Of a DNA stretch of 64,000 nucleotides, positions 8,067 through 18,097 are shown one piece after another. The number at the start of each line of letters is the position of its first letter. Positions within the stretch are counted from its first letter, which is position 1. The position numbers were made by a program, and so were the translations under genes. The notes below the pieces were generated by a model, which ran no database searches, was not told where the DNA came from, and saw nothing but the letters and a program-made list of their open reading frames with translations. Source of the stretch: Streptomyces collinus Tu 365 (GTDB lineage: Bacteria > Actinomycetota > Actinomycetes > Streptomycetales > Streptomycetaceae); assembly GCF_000444875.1 (NCBI RefSeq), contig NC_021985.1, forward strand, positions 2,923,535 through 2,987,534. Reading direction: 5' to 3'.

Positions 8067-9518
8067 ATGGGGATAGTCGCCGGGTTGGACAGCTCGCCCG
8101 ATTTCACTCGCATCGTCGTCTGCGACGCGGACACCGGAGCCGTGCTCAGGCAGGGCTACGCCCAGCATCCGGTGGACACACCGGAAGGGGGGCGGCCCAG
8201 CGACGTGGACCCGCAGGCCTGGCTGCTGTCCCTGGGCGAGGCCGCGGGCGGCGGACTGCTGGAGGGCGTGCAGGCCATCGGCGTGTCCGCGCAGCAGAAC
8301 GCGCTGATCCCGCTGGACGCGCAGGGCAACACGGTCCGCCCGGCGATCACCGGCGGGGACAAGCGGGCGCAGGTCGCCGCCGCCGACCTCGTCGACGCGT
8401 TGGGCGGCCGGGAGGCCTGGGCGCAGGCCGTGGGATGCGTGCCGCAGGCCGCGCGGCCGGTGACCAAGCTGCGCTGGCTCGCGAAGAACGAGCCCGAGAA
8501 CGCCCGCCGCACGGCCGCCCTGCTCCAGGCCCACGACTGGCTGGTGTGGCAGCTCCTCGGACGGCCGGTGCGCCGGACCACCGACCGCGGCGGGGCCTCC
8601 GGCACCGGCTACTGGTCCGCCGCCACCGGCGCCTACCGGCCCGACCTGGTCGAGCTGGCGCTGGGCCACCAGGCGATGCTCCCCGAGGTGATCGGCCCGT
8701 CGGACGCGGCCGGCACCACCCCGGAGGGCCTGCTGATCTCGGCGGGCACCGGGGAGACCATGGCCGCCGCGTTCGGGCTGGGGATCGGGCTCGGTGACGC
8801 GGTCGTCTCGCTCGGCGCGTCCGGGTCCGTGATGGCCGTGCATCCCGAGGCGCTCGCCGACCAGACCGGGATGATCACCTCCCTCGCCGACGCCACCGGC
8901 ATGCACCTGCCCGTCGTCACCACACTGAACGCGGTGCGGGCCCTGCGCGGCACCGCCGAACTCCTCGGGCTGCCGGATCTGGAGAGCCTGTCCGACCTGG
9001 CAATGAAGTCCACGCCGGGGTCGCACGGGCTGGTCCTGCTCCCCTACCTGGAGGGCGAGCGGACCCCGCACCTGCCGCACACCGCGGGCACGCTCGCGGG
9101 GCTGCGGCGCGAGTCGATGAAGGCCGAGCACCTGGCGCGGGCCGCGTTCGAGGGCATGCTGTGCGGGCTCGCCGACGCGCTGGACGTGCTGCGCGGGCGG
9201 GGCGTGGAGGTGCGGCGGATCTTCCTGCTCGGCCAGGCCGCCGAGCTGCCCGCGGTACAGGCCGCGGCGCCCTCGCTGTTCGGCGCGCAGGTGGTCGTAC
9301 CGCAGCCGGCCGACTACGCGGCGATCGGCGCGGCCCGGCAGGCCGCCTGGGCGCTCGGCGTGTCGCAGGGCGTGCTCGATCCCCGCAACCCGCCCGCCTG
9401 GCAGGGAGCGGCCGCGCAGGTCCTGGAGCCGGGCGACGACCTGGCGGTGGGCCAGGCGGTGCGGCAGCAGTTCGTGTCGGTACGGGAGCAGACCCACCCC
9501 GGGGCGTTCCGCTCGTAG
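8067..9518 (+). CDS. FGGY-family carbohydrate kinase (xylulokinase-like)
   Basis: This 483-residue protein has the two actin-like domains of FGGY kinases. The N-terminal phosphate loop is GLDSSPDFTRIVVCDADTG. The FGGY_N sugar site includes GVSAQQNALIPLDAQG. The FGGY_C part includes VSLGASGSVMAV, HGLVLLPYLEGERTPHLP and the nucleotide motif IFLLGQAAELPAVQ. It phosphorylates a pentose or related polyol with ATP. Its nearest resemblance is to XylB, but no xylA or sugar transporter is adjacent, so the substrate is open. GGIVAGLD starts immediately after the ATG, supporting this start. Confidence 0.85.
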   Translation: MGIVAGLDSSPDFTRIVVCDADTGAVLRQGYAQHPVDTPEGGRPSDVDPQAWLLSLGEAAGGGLLEGVQAIGVSAQQNALIPLDAQGNTVRPAITGGDKRAQVAAADLVDALGGREAWAQAVGCVPQAARPVTKLRWLAKNEPENARRTAALLQAHDWLVWQLLGRPVRRTTDRGGASGTGYWSAATGAYRPDLVELALGHQAMLPEVIGPSDAAGTTPEGLLISAGTGETMAAAFGLGIGLGDAVVSLGASGSVMAVHPEALADQTGMITSLADATGMHLPVVTTLNAVRALRGTAELLGLPDLESLSDLAMKSTPGSHGLVLLPYLEGERTPHLPHTAGTLAGLRRESMKAEHLARAAFEGMLCGLADALDVLRGRGVEVRRIFLLGQAAELPAVQAAAPSLFGAQVVVPQPADYAAIGAARQAAWALGVSQGVLDPRNPPAWQGAAAQVLEPGDDLAVGQAVRQQFVSVREQTHPGAFRS

Positions 9519-9649
9519 CGGCCCAAACCCCCGGCGCCGCAGAAGTACGCCGATGGGTTAATCGGTTGAGGTAACGCGGGTGGAGTGCCCGACGATAGGG
9601 GCGAAGGGCACACCGGCCCGCCCCCATCGCCGACTCCGAGAGACGTAGC

Positions 9650-11383
9650 GTGCTCATACGACTTCTGCGGACCTATCTCAGGCCCTACAGGAAACCCATT
9701 GCCTTCCTGGTGCTGCTGCAGTTCCTGCAGACCTGCGCCACCCTCTACCTGCCCACGCTCAACGCCGACATCATCGACAACGGTGTCGTGAAGGGGGACA
9801 CGGACTACATCCTGTCCTTCGGCGCCCTCATGATCGGCATCTCGCTGGCCCAGGTCGTCTGCAACATGGGCGCCGTCTACTTCGGCGCCCGGACCGCCGC
9901 CGCGCTCGGCCGGGACGTGCGCGGAGCCGTCTTCGACCGGGTGCAGTCCTTCTCCGCGCGTGAGGTGGGTCACTTCGGGGCGCCTTCGCTCATCACCCGG
10001 ACCACCAACGACGTGCAGCAGGTCCAGATGCTGGCCCTGATGACGTTCACCCTGATGGTCTCGGCGCCCATCATGTGCGTCGGCGGGATCGTGCTGGCGC
10101 TCGGCCTGGACGTGCCGCTGTCCGCGGTGCTCGTGGCCGTGGTACCGGTGCTCGGCATCTCCGTGACCCTGATCGTGCGCAGGCTGCGGCCGCTGTTCCG
10201 GTCCATGCAGGTCCGCCTGGACACGGTGAACCGGGTGCTGCGCGAGCAGATCACCGGCAACCGGGTGATCCGTGCCTTCATCCGGGACGAGTACGAGAAG
10301 GGCCGGTTCGGGAAGGCGAACGGCGAGCTGACCGACATGCAGCTGGCCACCGGCCGGATGCTCGCGCTGATGTTCCCGATCGTCATGACGGTGGTGAACG
10401 TGTCGTCGATCGCGGTGGTGTGGTTCGGCGCCCACCGGATCGACAGCGGCGGGATGGCGATCGGCGACCTGACCGCGTTCCTCGCCTATCTGATGCAGAT
10501 TGTCATGTCTGTGATGATGGCCACATTCATGTTCATGATGGTGCCGCGCGCGGAGGTCTGCGCCGAGCGCATCGAGGAGGTCCTGGGCACCGACTCCAGC
10601 GTGGTGCCGCCGCTCGCGCCGGTCACCGAGCTGCGCCGGCACGGGCACCTGGAGATCCGGGGCGCGGGCTTCCGCTATCCGGGTGCCGAGGAGCCGGTGC
10701 TGAAGTCGATCGCCCTGGTGGCCCGGCCGGGCGAGACGACCGCCGTCATCGGCTCGACCGGCAGTGGCAAGTCCACGCTGCTGGGGCTGGTCCCCCGGCT
10801 GTTCGACGCCACCGAGGGCGAGGTACTGGTGGACGGCGTGGACGTCCAGCAGGTCGACCCCGGGCTCCTGGCGAAGACGGTCGGCCTGGTGCCGCAGAAG
10901 CCGTACCTGTTCGCGGGCACGGTCGCCACCAACCTGCGCTACGGCAATCCGGACGCCACCGACGAGGACCTGTGGCACGCGCTGGAGGTCGCGCAGGCCA
11001 AGGACTTCGTGACGAAGCTGGAGGGCGGTCTGGACGCGCCGATCGCCCAGGGCGGCACGAACGTCTCGGGCGGTCAGCGCCAGCGGCTCGCCATCGCCCG
11101 CACGCTGGTGCAGCGCCCGGAGATCTACCTGTTCGACGACTCCTTCTCCGCGCTCGACTACGCCACCGACGCGGCCCTGCGCGCCGCGCTGGCCCGGGAG
11201 ACCGCCGAGGCGACCGTCGTCATCGTCGCCCAGCGGGTGGCGACCATCCGGGACGCGGACCGGATCGTCGTGCTCGACGAGGGCCGGGTGGTCGGCTCCG
11301 GCCGGCACCACGAGCTGATGGCGGGCAACGAGACCTATCGGGAGATCGTGCTCTCCCAGCTCACGGAAGCGGAGGCCGCCTGA
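9650..11383 (+). CDS. ABC exporter, permease-ATPase subunit 1 (degenerate site)
   Basis: This 577-residue half-transporter has six membrane helices in residues 1-310 and an ATPase domain after about 335. Walker A is GSTGSGKST and the signature is NVSGGQRQRLAIAR. Walker B is YLFDDSFSALD, in which the catalytic Glu is replaced by Asp. That substitution marks the non-hydrolysing half of heterodimeric exporters such as TM287/288 or BmrCD. GTG start with GAGAG upstream. The stop overlaps the next gene's ATG (TGATG), so the two subunits are coupled. The exported substrate is unknown. Confidence 0.92.
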   Translation: MLIRLLRTYLRPYRKPIAFLVLLQFLQTCATLYLPTLNADIIDNGVVKGDTDYILSFGALMIGISLAQVVCNMGAVYFGARTAAALGRDVRGAVFDRVQSFSAREVGHFGAPSLITRTTNDVQQVQMLALMTFTLMVSAPIMCVGGIVLALGLDVPLSAVLVAVVPVLGISVTLIVRRLRPLFRSMQVRLDTVNRVLREQITGNRVIRAFIRDEYEKGRFGKANGELTDMQLATGRMLALMFPIVMTVVNVSSIAVVWFGAHRIDSGGMAIGDLTAFLAYLMQIVMSVMMATFMFMMVPRAEVCAERIEEVLGTDSSVVPPLAPVTELRRHGHLEIRGAGFRYPGAEEPVLKSIALVARPGETTAVIGSTGSGKSTLLGLVPRLFDATEGEVLVDGVDVQQVDPGLLAKTVGLVPQKPYLFAGTVATNLRYGNPDATDEDLWHALEVAQAKDFVTKLEGGLDAPIAQGGTNVSGGQRQRLAIARTLVQRPEIYLFDDSFSALDYATDAALRAALARETAEATVVIVAQRVATIRDADRIVVLDEGRVVGSGRHHELMAGNETYREIVLSQLTEAEAA

Positions 11384-13311
11384 TGGCCGGGCCCATGGGA
11401 CGCATGATGGCCGGGGGCGGCCCCGACCAGCGCTCGATGGACTTCAAGGGGTCGGGCAGACGGCTCGTCGCCCAGTTCAGGCCCGAACGGGTCACCATCT
11501 ACGCCCTGCTGGCGTGCGTGGTGGTCAGCGTGGGGCTCAGCGTGATCGGCCCCAAGATCCTGGGGCGGGCCACCGACCTGGTGTTCGCCGGCATCATCGG
11601 CCGCCGGATGCCCGCCGGGGCCACCAAGGAGCAGGTGCTCCGGTCGATGCGCGACCACGGCCAGGGCCGGATCGCGGACATGCTCAAGAGCACCGACTTC
11701 ACCCCCGGCCAGGGCATCGACTTCACGGCCGTCGGCCATGTGCTGCTGCTCGCGCTCGGCACGTTCCTGGTCGCCGGTCTGCTGATGGCGGTCGCCACCC
11801 GGCTGGTGAACCGTGCGGTCAACCGCACGATGTACCGTCTGCGCGAGTCCGTGCAGACGAAGCTGTCGCGGCTGCCGCTGTCGTACTTCGACAAGCGCCA
11901 GCGCGGTGAGGTGCTGTCCCGTGCGACCAACGACATCGACAACATCGGGCAGACGCTCCAGCAGTCGATGGGGCAGCTCATCAACTCGCTGCTGACCATC
12001 ATCGGCGTGCTCGTGATGATGTTCTGGGTCTCCTGGATCCTGGCGCTGGTCGCACTGGTGACCGTGCCGCTGTCGTTCGTGGTCGCCACCCGGGTCGGCA
12101 AGCGGTCGCAGCCGCACTTCGTGCAGCAGTGGCGCTCCACGGGCAAGCTGAACGCGCACGTCGAGGAGATGTACACCGGGCACACCCTGGTGAAGGTGTT
12201 CGGGCGGCAGGAGGAGTCGGCGAAGCAGTTCGCCGAGCAGAACGAGGCGCTGTACGAGGCCTCCTTCAGGGCGCAGTTCAACAGCGGGGTCATGCAGCCG
12301 CTGATGATGTTCGTGTCGAACCTGAACTACGTGCTGGTGGCGGTCGTCGGTGGCCTCAGGGTCGCGTCGGGCGCGCTGTCCATCGGTGACGTGCAGGCCT
12401 TCATCCAGTACTCGCGGCAGTTCTCGATGCCGCTGACCCAGGTCGCGTCGATGGCGAACCTGGTGCAGTCGGGTGTCGCCTCGGCCGAGCGGATCTTCGA
12501 ACTCCTGGACGCGGAGGAGCAGGAGGCGGACCCGGTGCCGGGCAAGCGGCCGGCCGAGCTGCGCGGCCGGGTGGTCCTGGAGCACGTGTCGTTCCGCTAC
12601 GAGCCCGAGAAGCCGCTGATCGAGGACCTGTCGCTGACCGTGGAGCCGGGCCAGACGGTGGCGATCGTCGGGCCGACCGGTGCGGGCAAGACCACGCTGG
12701 TCAACCTGCTGATGCGGTTCTACGACGTCTCCGGCGGGAGCATCCTGCTGGACGGCGTGGACATCCGCCGGATGTCCCGGGACGACCTGCGCTCCGGGAT
12801 CGGCATGGTGCTCCAGGACACCTGGCTGTTCGGCGGCACCATCGCGGAGAACATCGCCTACGGCGCCTCGCGCGAGGTCACCCCGGGCGAGATCGAGGAG
12901 GCGGCGCGGGCGGCCCACGCGGACCGGTTCATCCGCACCCTCCCCGACGGCTACGACACCGTGATCGACGACGAGGGCACGGGGGTCAGCGCCGGTGAGA
13001 AGCAGCTCATCACCATCGCGCGGGCGTTCCTGTCCGATCCGACGATCCTGGTGCTGGACGAGGCGACCAGCTCCGTCGACACCCGCACCGAGGTGCTGAT
13101 CCAGAAGGCGATGGCCAAACTCGCCGACGGGCGGACCTCGTTCGTCATCGCGCACCGTCTCTCCACGATCCGGGACGCCGACACCATCCTGGTGATGGAG
13201 AACGGTTCCATCGTCGAACAGGGCGCGCACACGGACCTGCTGGAGGCCGACGGGGCGTACGCGCGGCTGTACAAGGCCCAGTTCGCGCAGGCGGTCGCCG
13301 AGGTCGACTGA
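11383..13311 (+). CDS. ABC exporter, permease-ATPase subunit 2 (catalytic site)
   Basis: This 642-residue half-transporter has an N-terminal extension of about 35 residues, six helices, an extra polar insert between helices 1 and 2 (GRRMPAGATKEQVLRSMRDHG) and a C-terminal ATPase. Walker A is GPTGAGKTT. Walker B keeps the catalytic Glu (ILVLDEATSSVD). The signature is altered to VSAGEKQ. Canonical Walker B here with a canonical signature in the partner makes one active site. The altered signature here pairs with the Asp Walker B of the partner to make the degenerate site. Confidence 0.92.
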   Translation: MAGPMGRMMAGGGPDQRSMDFKGSGRRLVAQFRPERVTIYALLACVVVSVGLSVIGPKILGRATDLVFAGIIGRRMPAGATKEQVLRSMRDHGQGRIADMLKSTDFTPGQGIDFTAVGHVLLLALGTFLVAGLLMAVATRLVNRAVNRTMYRLRESVQTKLSRLPLSYFDKRQRGEVLSRATNDIDNIGQTLQQSMGQLINSLLTIIGVLVMMFWVSWILALVALVTVPLSFVVATRVGKRSQPHFVQQWRSTGKLNAHVEEMYTGHTLVKVFGRQEESAKQFAEQNEALYEASFRAQFNSGVMQPLMMFVSNLNYVLVAVVGGLRVASGALSIGDVQAFIQYSRQFSMPLTQVASMANLVQSGVASAERIFELLDAEEQEADPVPGKRPAELRGRVVLEHVSFRYEPEKPLIEDLSLTVEPGQTVAIVGPTGAGKTTLVNLLMRFYDVSGGSILLDGVDIRRMSRDDLRSGIGMVLQDTWLFGGTIAENIAYGASREVTPGEIEEAARAAHADRFIRTLPDGYDTVIDDEGTGVSAGEKQLITIARAFLSDPTILVLDEATSSVDTRTEVLIQKAMAKLADGRTSFVIAHRLSTIRDADTILVMENGSIVEQGAHTDLLEADGAYARLYKAQFAQAVAEVD

Positions 13312-13341
13312 TCGGACCGGCCGGGCCGGCGGGACGGACCC

Positions 13342-13371
13342 GGGGGCCGCTCACCGAGGTGGGCGGCCCCC
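13342..13371. terminator. Hairpin between convergent ABC exporter and hrdA
   Basis: The arms GGGGGCCGCTCACC and GGTGGGCGGCCCCC pair along 14 positions with one G-T wobble and a two-base turn, centred between the exporter stop (13311) and the hrdA stop (13385). It can serve both strands. No T-run follows, as is usual in Streptomyces. Confidence 0.7.
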
Positions 13372-13384
13372 CGTGCGTCCGGAC

Positions 13385-14581
13385 TCAGTCGAGGTAGCCC
13401 CGCAGCTGGTCGGCGAAGGCGTGGTCCCTGAGCTTGTTCAGGGTCTTGGACTCGATCTGCCGAATCCGCTCCCGGGTCACGCCGAACAGCCGGCCGATCT
13501 CCTCCAGGGTGCGCGGGCGGCCGTCGGCCAGGCCGTAGCGGAGCTGGACGACCTTGCGCTCGCGTTCGCCGAGGGTGGAGAGGACCGCCTCCAGATGCTC
13601 CCTGAGCAGCAGGAACGCGGCCGACTCGACGGGTGACGCGGCGTCGCCGTCCTCGATGAGGTCGCCGAGGGCCACGTCGTCCTCCTCGCCGACCGGGGCG
13701 TGCAGGGACACCGGTTCCTGGGCGAGCCGCAGCACCTCGCCGACCCGCTCGGGCGGCAGTTCGAGGTGGGCGGCGACCTCCTCGGGCGTCGGCTCGTAGC
13801 CGCGTTCCTGGAGCATGCGGCGCTGGACGCGCACGACCCGGTTGATCAGCTCCACGACGTGCACGGGGACGCGGATGGTGCGGGCCTGGTCGGCCAGCGC
13901 GCGGGACATGGCCTGCCGGATCCACCAGGTGGCGTAGGTGGAGAACTTGTAGCCGCGGGCGTAGTCGAACTTCTCCACGGCCCGGATGAGCCCGAGGTTG
14001 CCCTCCTGGACCAGGTCGAGCATGGTCAGCCCGCGACCGACGTAGCGCTTGGCGACGGAGACCACGAGCCGCAGGTTGGCCTCGATGAGGCGGCGCTTGG
14101 CCATCCTGCCCATGACGACGAGCCGGTCCAGGTCGTGCGCGAGTCTGCTGTCCAGGTCGGGGGTGCTGCCGAGCTTCTCCTCGGCGAACAGCCCGGCCTC
14201 GACCCGGCGGGCGAGTTCGACCTCCTCGGCCGCGGTGAGCAGCGGGATGCGGCCGATCTCGCGCAGGTACTGGCGGAACAGGTCGGCGGAGGGGCCGCCG
14301 GTCTCGGCGCGGGCGGCGAGCCGTGCCGCGGCGCGCCCGGCGGTGTCGTCGAGTTCCCCGGGGCCCTCGGGTTCCTCGCTCTCCGCGGCTTCGGCGGCTT
14401 CTTCCGTGAGCGCTTCGGCGGGCGGCTCCGCCGGCTCGGCGGACGCCCCCTCCGGGTGCTGGGGGGCTCGGCCCTGGGGCGGCACGGCCACGAGGACGTC
14501 CGGCTCCGCGTCCGACTCGTCCGCGGACGTGCTGGTGGCGCTGGTACTGCCGTCGGTCTCGGTGAGGGTCTGGGTCTGCAC
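13385..14581 (-). CDS. hrdA: RNA polymerase principal-like sigma factor HrdA
   Basis: This 398-residue sigma-70 family group 1/2 protein has a variable acidic N-terminus (about 110 residues rich in Ala, Glu and Pro), region 1.2 [19 protein letters not shown], region 2 with [53 protein letters not shown] split over 2.1-2.4, region 3, and region 4.2 [18 protein letters not shown]. It is shorter than the essential HrdB, which lies elsewhere in Streptomyces genomes, and adjacency to dnaG identifies it as HrdA. GTG start with GGAGG 8 bases upstream. It lies 185 bases downstream of dnaG in the same direction. Confidence 0.88.
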   Translation of the reverse strand: MQTQTLTETDGSTSATSTSADESDAEPDVLVAVPPQGRAPQHPEGASAEPAEPPAEALTEEAAEAAESEEPEGPGELDDTAGRAAARLAARAETGGPSADLFRQYLREIGRIPLLTAAEEVELARRVEAGLFAEEKLGSTPDLDSRLAHDLDRLVVMGRMAKRRLIEANLRLVVSVAKRYVGRGLTMLDLVQEGNLGLIRAVEKFDYARGYKFSTYATWWIRQAMSRALADQARTIRVPVHVVELINRVVRVQRRMLQERGYEPTPEEVAAHLELPPERVGEVLRLAQEPVSLHAPVGEEDDVALGDLIEDGDAASPVESAAFLLLREHLEAVLSTLGERERKVVQLRYGLADGRPRTLEEIGRLFGVTRERIRQIESKTLNKLRDHAFADQLRGYLD

Positions 14582-14766
14582 GGGGGCGACCTCCAGGATG
14601 ATCGCTGCTCAGCGGTCCGGCAGCGGCACTTCGGGAGCGGAGGACTCGGGCACCGCACCCAGTGTGGAGTACGACACATCCCCGCCACGAGGGGCGTGCG
14701 GTGACTTTTTGCGTCCGGTCCGTGACCCACTGGTGATCGTGGCGGGCAGACCGGGCGCCCGGAGCG

Positions 14767-16680
14767 CTAGAGCGCCTCCGCTCCCCGCTCCCGAAGGGCC
14801 TGGTCGTACTGCTGGAGGACCCACATCTCGTTCTGCACGGCGGCCAGCTCGGCGGGGTCGCCACCGGTGGACAGCCGGGTCAGCTGGGACTGGATGTCGC
14901 GGACGCGGCGCTCCACGGCGCGGCGGCGGATCTGCACCAGGACCGTGCCCGCGTACGTCTCGTCGACGGTGCGGCGCAGGATCGGCTCGACGGCCAGTTC
15001 GGTGACCATCGCGCGGACGGCGTCGTCGGGCGCGGCCTCGCGGACCCGGATCAGGTACTCCTGCGCGTCCTGGACGCCGTACTCGGCGCCGCCCGCCTCG
15101 GCGATCGCCCGGTGCACGGCCGTGTAGGGCGGGGCGGTGAACTCGTCGGCGCCGTACGCGTCGAACGCCGGGGAGACGAGTTCGGGCCGCTGGAGGGCGA
15201 GCTTGAGGAGTTCGCGTTCGGCGGCGTGCACGGGATTGCGCAGGGTGAGGGCCGGTCCGGACGGGGCCGCGGCGCGGGGGCCGGTCTCCCACGGCTGCTG
15301 GGGGCCGCGGGACTGCTGCTGCGGGCCGCCCCGGCCGCCGCCGCGCTCGCGGGCCCAGCGGGCCAGCTGGGCGACCCGCTTGACCACGAACTGGGTGTCG
15401 AGGATGCCGAGCATGCCGGCGAGTTCGACGGCGACCTCGTGCTGGGCGCCGCTGTTCTTGATGCGGGCGACGATCGGGGCGGCCTCGTCCAGGGCGGCGG
15501 CGCGGCCGGCGGGGGTGTTGAGGTCGTAGCGGGCCACGATCTGGCGGAGCGCGAACTCGAAGAGCGGGGTGCGCGGTTCGGCCAGGTCGGCGACCGCGTC
15601 GTCGCCCTTGGCCAGGCGCAGCTCGCAGGGGTCCATGCCGTCGGGCGCGATGGCGATGTAGGTCTCGGCGGCGAACTTCTGGTCGTCCTCGAAGGCGCGC
15701 AGCGCGGCCTTCTGGCCGGCCGCGTCGCCGTCGAAGGTGAAGATCACGCGCGCCGAGCCGTTGTCCATGAGCAGACGGCGCAGGATCTTGATGTGGTCGC
15801 CGCCGAAGGCCGTGCCGCAGGTGGCGATGGCGGTGGTGACACCGGCCAGGTGGCAGGCCATGACGTCGGTGTAGCCCTCGACGACGACGGCCCGGCTGGT
15901 CTTGGCGATGTGCTGCTTGGCGAGGTCGATGCCGTACAGCACCTGGGACTTCTTGTAGATCGCCGTGTCGGGCGTGTTCAGGTACTTGGGGCCGTTGTCC
16001 GCCTCGTAGAGCTTGCGGGCGCCGAAGCCGACGACCTCGCCGCCGATGTCGCGGATCGGCCACATCAGCCGGCCCCGGAAGCGGTCGATGGGACCGCGCC
16101 GGCCCTCCTGGGACAGCCCGGAGAGGATCAGTTCCTTGTCCGTGAAGCCCTTGCCGCGCAGGTAGCGGGTGAGGTGGTCCCAGCCCTGGGGGCTGTAGCC
16201 GACGCCGAAGTGGACGGCGGCGGCCTGGTCGAAGCCGCGCTCGGCGAGGAAGACCCGGCCGGTCTCGGCCTCGGGGCCGGTGGCGAGCTGCTCGGCGTAC
16301 CACTGGGCGGCGATCTTGTGCGCCTCGACCAGGCGGATGCGCTCGCCGCGCTGGTGGGCGGGGTTGTAGCCGCCCTCCTCGTAGCGCAGCGTGATGCCGG
16401 CCTGGGCGGCGAGGCGCTCGACCGCCTCCGAGAAGGAGAGGTGGTCCACCTTCATCACGAAGGTGAGGGTGTCGCCGCCCTCCTGGCAGCCGAAGCAGTG
16501 GAAGAGTCCCTTGCTCGGGCTGACCTGGAAGGACGGCGACTTCTCGTCGTGGAACGGGCACAGGCCCTTGAGGTTGCCGCCGCCCGCGTTGCGCAGCTGG
16601 AGGTACTCGGAGACCACGGCGTCGATCGGGACCGCGTCCCGTACCGCCTTCACGTCCTCGTCGTTGATCCGTCCTGCCAC
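14767..16680 (-). CDS. dnaG: DNA primase DnaG
   Basis: This 637-residue primase makes RNA primers for replication. The N-terminal zinc-binding CHC2 motif is visible as CPFH followed by HCFGC (residues about 40-64). The TOPRIM core includes VVVEGYTDVMA and the DGDAAG metal motif. The C-terminal DnaB-binding region ends at EAL. It is followed by hrdA, reproducing the primase-sigma part of the macromolecular synthesis operon of other bacteria. GTG start, no clear ribosome site. Confidence 0.97.
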   Translation of the reverse strand: MAGRINDEDVKAVRDAVPIDAVVSEYLQLRNAGGGNLKGLCPFHDEKSPSFQVSPSKGLFHCFGCQEGGDTLTFVMKVDHLSFSEAVERLAAQAGITLRYEEGGYNPAHQRGERIRLVEAHKIAAQWYAEQLATGPEAETGRVFLAERGFDQAAAVHFGVGYSPQGWDHLTRYLRGKGFTDKELILSGLSQEGRRGPIDRFRGRLMWPIRDIGGEVVGFGARKLYEADNGPKYLNTPDTAIYKKSQVLYGIDLAKQHIAKTSRAVVVEGYTDVMACHLAGVTTAIATCGTAFGGDHIKILRRLLMDNGSARVIFTFDGDAAGQKAALRAFEDDQKFAAETYIAIAPDGMDPCELRLAKGDDAVADLAEPRTPLFEFALRQIVARYDLNTPAGRAAALDEAAPIVARIKNSGAQHEVAVELAGMLGILDTQFVVKRVAQLARWARERGGGRGGPQQQSRGPQQPWETGPRAAAPSGPALTLRNPVHAAERELLKLALQRPELVSPAFDAYGADEFTAPPYTAVHRAIAEAGGAEYGVQDAQEYLIRVREAAPDDAVRAMVTELAVEPILRRTVDETYAGTVLVQIRRRAVERRVRDIQSQLTRLSTGGDPAELAAVQNEMWVLQQYDQALRERGAEAL

Positions 16681-16727
16681 GGGTGAATTCTACGGGGGCG
16701 GTCGGACAGTGCCGGTCCCCGTGGGGT

Positions 16728-17993
16728 TCAGGAGGCGAGGCCGTCGAGCGGTACGTGCGGGTCGGCGAGGGCTTCGGTGTCCACCGCGGCCCGGGAACGG
16801 ATGAGCCGCTGGATGGGGTCTGTGACATCCCACACGTTCACGTTCATCCCGGCCAGGACCCTGCCCTCGCGGACCCAGAACGCGATGAACTCCCGCTTGC
16901 CCGCGTCGCCGCGGATCACCACCTGGTCGTAGGACCCCGGCGGCGCCCAGCCGCTGTACTCCATGCCCAGGTCGTACTGGTCGGTGAAGAAGTACGGCAC
17001 GCGGTCGTAGGTGACGTCCTGGCCGAGCATCGCGCGGGCCGCGACCGGGCCGCCGTTCAGGGCGTTGGCCCAGTGCTCGACCCGGATGCGGGTGTCGGAG
17101 AGGGGGTGCGGGAACGCGGCGACGTCACCGGCCGCGTGGATGTCGGGGTCGGAGGTGCGCAGCCGCTCGTCCACCAGGACCCCGCCGCCGTGCGCCCGGT
17201 CGGCCAGTTCCAGGCCGGCCGCCTCGGCGAGCGCGGTGCGCGGTGCCGCGCCGATCGCGGCGAGGACGGCGTGCGCCGGGTGCTCCTCGCCGTCGTCGGT
17301 GCGGGCGGCGAGGACCACGCCGTCCTGGCCGACGATCTCGGTGAGTCGCGCCCCGAAGTGGAAACGGACGCCGTGGGCGCGGTGCACTTCCGCGAACACG
17401 TTGCCCAGCTCGGGGCCGAGGACGCCGTGCAGCGGGGTCTGCGCCGGTTCGATCACGGTGACCTCGGCGCCGTACTCGCGGGCCGCCGCCGCGACCTCCA
17501 GGCCGATCCAGCCGGCGCCCGCGATCACGAGGTGCCCGTTGTCCCGGCCGAGCGAGGTGAGGACGCCCTTGAGCCGCTCGGCGTGGGCGAGGCGGCGCAG
17601 ATGGTGGACGCCCGCCAGGTCCGTGCCCGGGATGTCGAGGCGGCGGGGCTCGGCGCCGGTGGCGAGCAGCAGCTTGTCGTAGTGGACGAGGGTGCCGGCG
17701 TCGCCGAGGCGCACGGTCCGCGCGGTGCGGTCGATCCGGTCGACGGTCTGGCCGAGGTGCAGCTCGACGTCGTTCCGCGCGTACCAGGCGGGCTCGTGCA
17801 CGAAGACGCTGTCCCGCTCCTCCTTGCCGAGCAGATAGCCCTTGGACAGCGGCGGCCGCTCGTAGGGGTGGTCGCGCTCGTCGCAGATCAGTATCACCCG
17901 GCCGGTGAAGCCCTCCGCCCGGAGCGTCTCGGCCGCCTTGGCGCCGGCGAGACCGCCTCCGACGATGACGAATGTCTGATCCGCGTCGACCAC
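16728..17993 (-). CDS. NAD(P)/FAD-dependent oxidoreductase, ferredoxin-reductase type
   Basis: This 421-residue flavoprotein has the FAD motif FVIVGGGLAGAKAAETLR at the N-terminus, an LLLATGAEPR hinge, the NAD motif LVIAGAGWIGLEVAAAA near residue 155 and the second FAD motif IHAAGDVAAFP near residue 285. A C-terminal reductase domain (WVREGRVLAGMNVNVWDV) follows. It matches the rubredoxin/ferredoxin reductases that feed electrons to P450s or Rieske oxygenases. No partner ferredoxin is adjacent. The GTG at 17993 has a strong GAGGAGG upstream. Confidence 0.9.
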   Translation of the reverse strand: MVDADQTFVIVGGGLAGAKAAETLRAEGFTGRVILICDERDHPYERPPLSKGYLLGKEERDSVFVHEPAWYARNDVELHLGQTVDRIDRTARTVRLGDAGTLVHYDKLLLATGAEPRRLDIPGTDLAGVHHLRRLAHAERLKGVLTSLGRDNGHLVIAGAGWIGLEVAAAAREYGAEVTVIEPAQTPLHGVLGPELGNVFAEVHRAHGVRFHFGARLTEIVGQDGVVLAARTDDGEEHPAHAVLAAIGAAPRTALAEAAGLELADRAHGGGVLVDERLRTSDPDIHAAGDVAAFPHPLSDTRIRVEHWANALNGGPVAARAMLGQDVTYDRVPYFFTDQYDLGMEYSGWAPPGSYDQVVIRGDAGKREFIAFWVREGRVLAGMNVNVWDVTDPIQRLIRSRAAVDTEALADPHVPLDGLAS

Positions 17994-18097
17994 TTGATGC
18001 CTCCTCGTAAGGGTGCCGCCACATGCGAGCGTCCCGCACCCGGCGTGCTGCGGGAAGGGGGTGTGACCCGATCAGGCCACCCTTGGTCACTTTCCCT

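Noticed and set aside
10075..11382. Extended N-terminus of the second ABC subunit, giving a 1078-residue protein
   Set aside because: The extension overlaps the first subunit in another frame and lacks helices; the ATG at 11383 overlapping the previous stop is the natural start.
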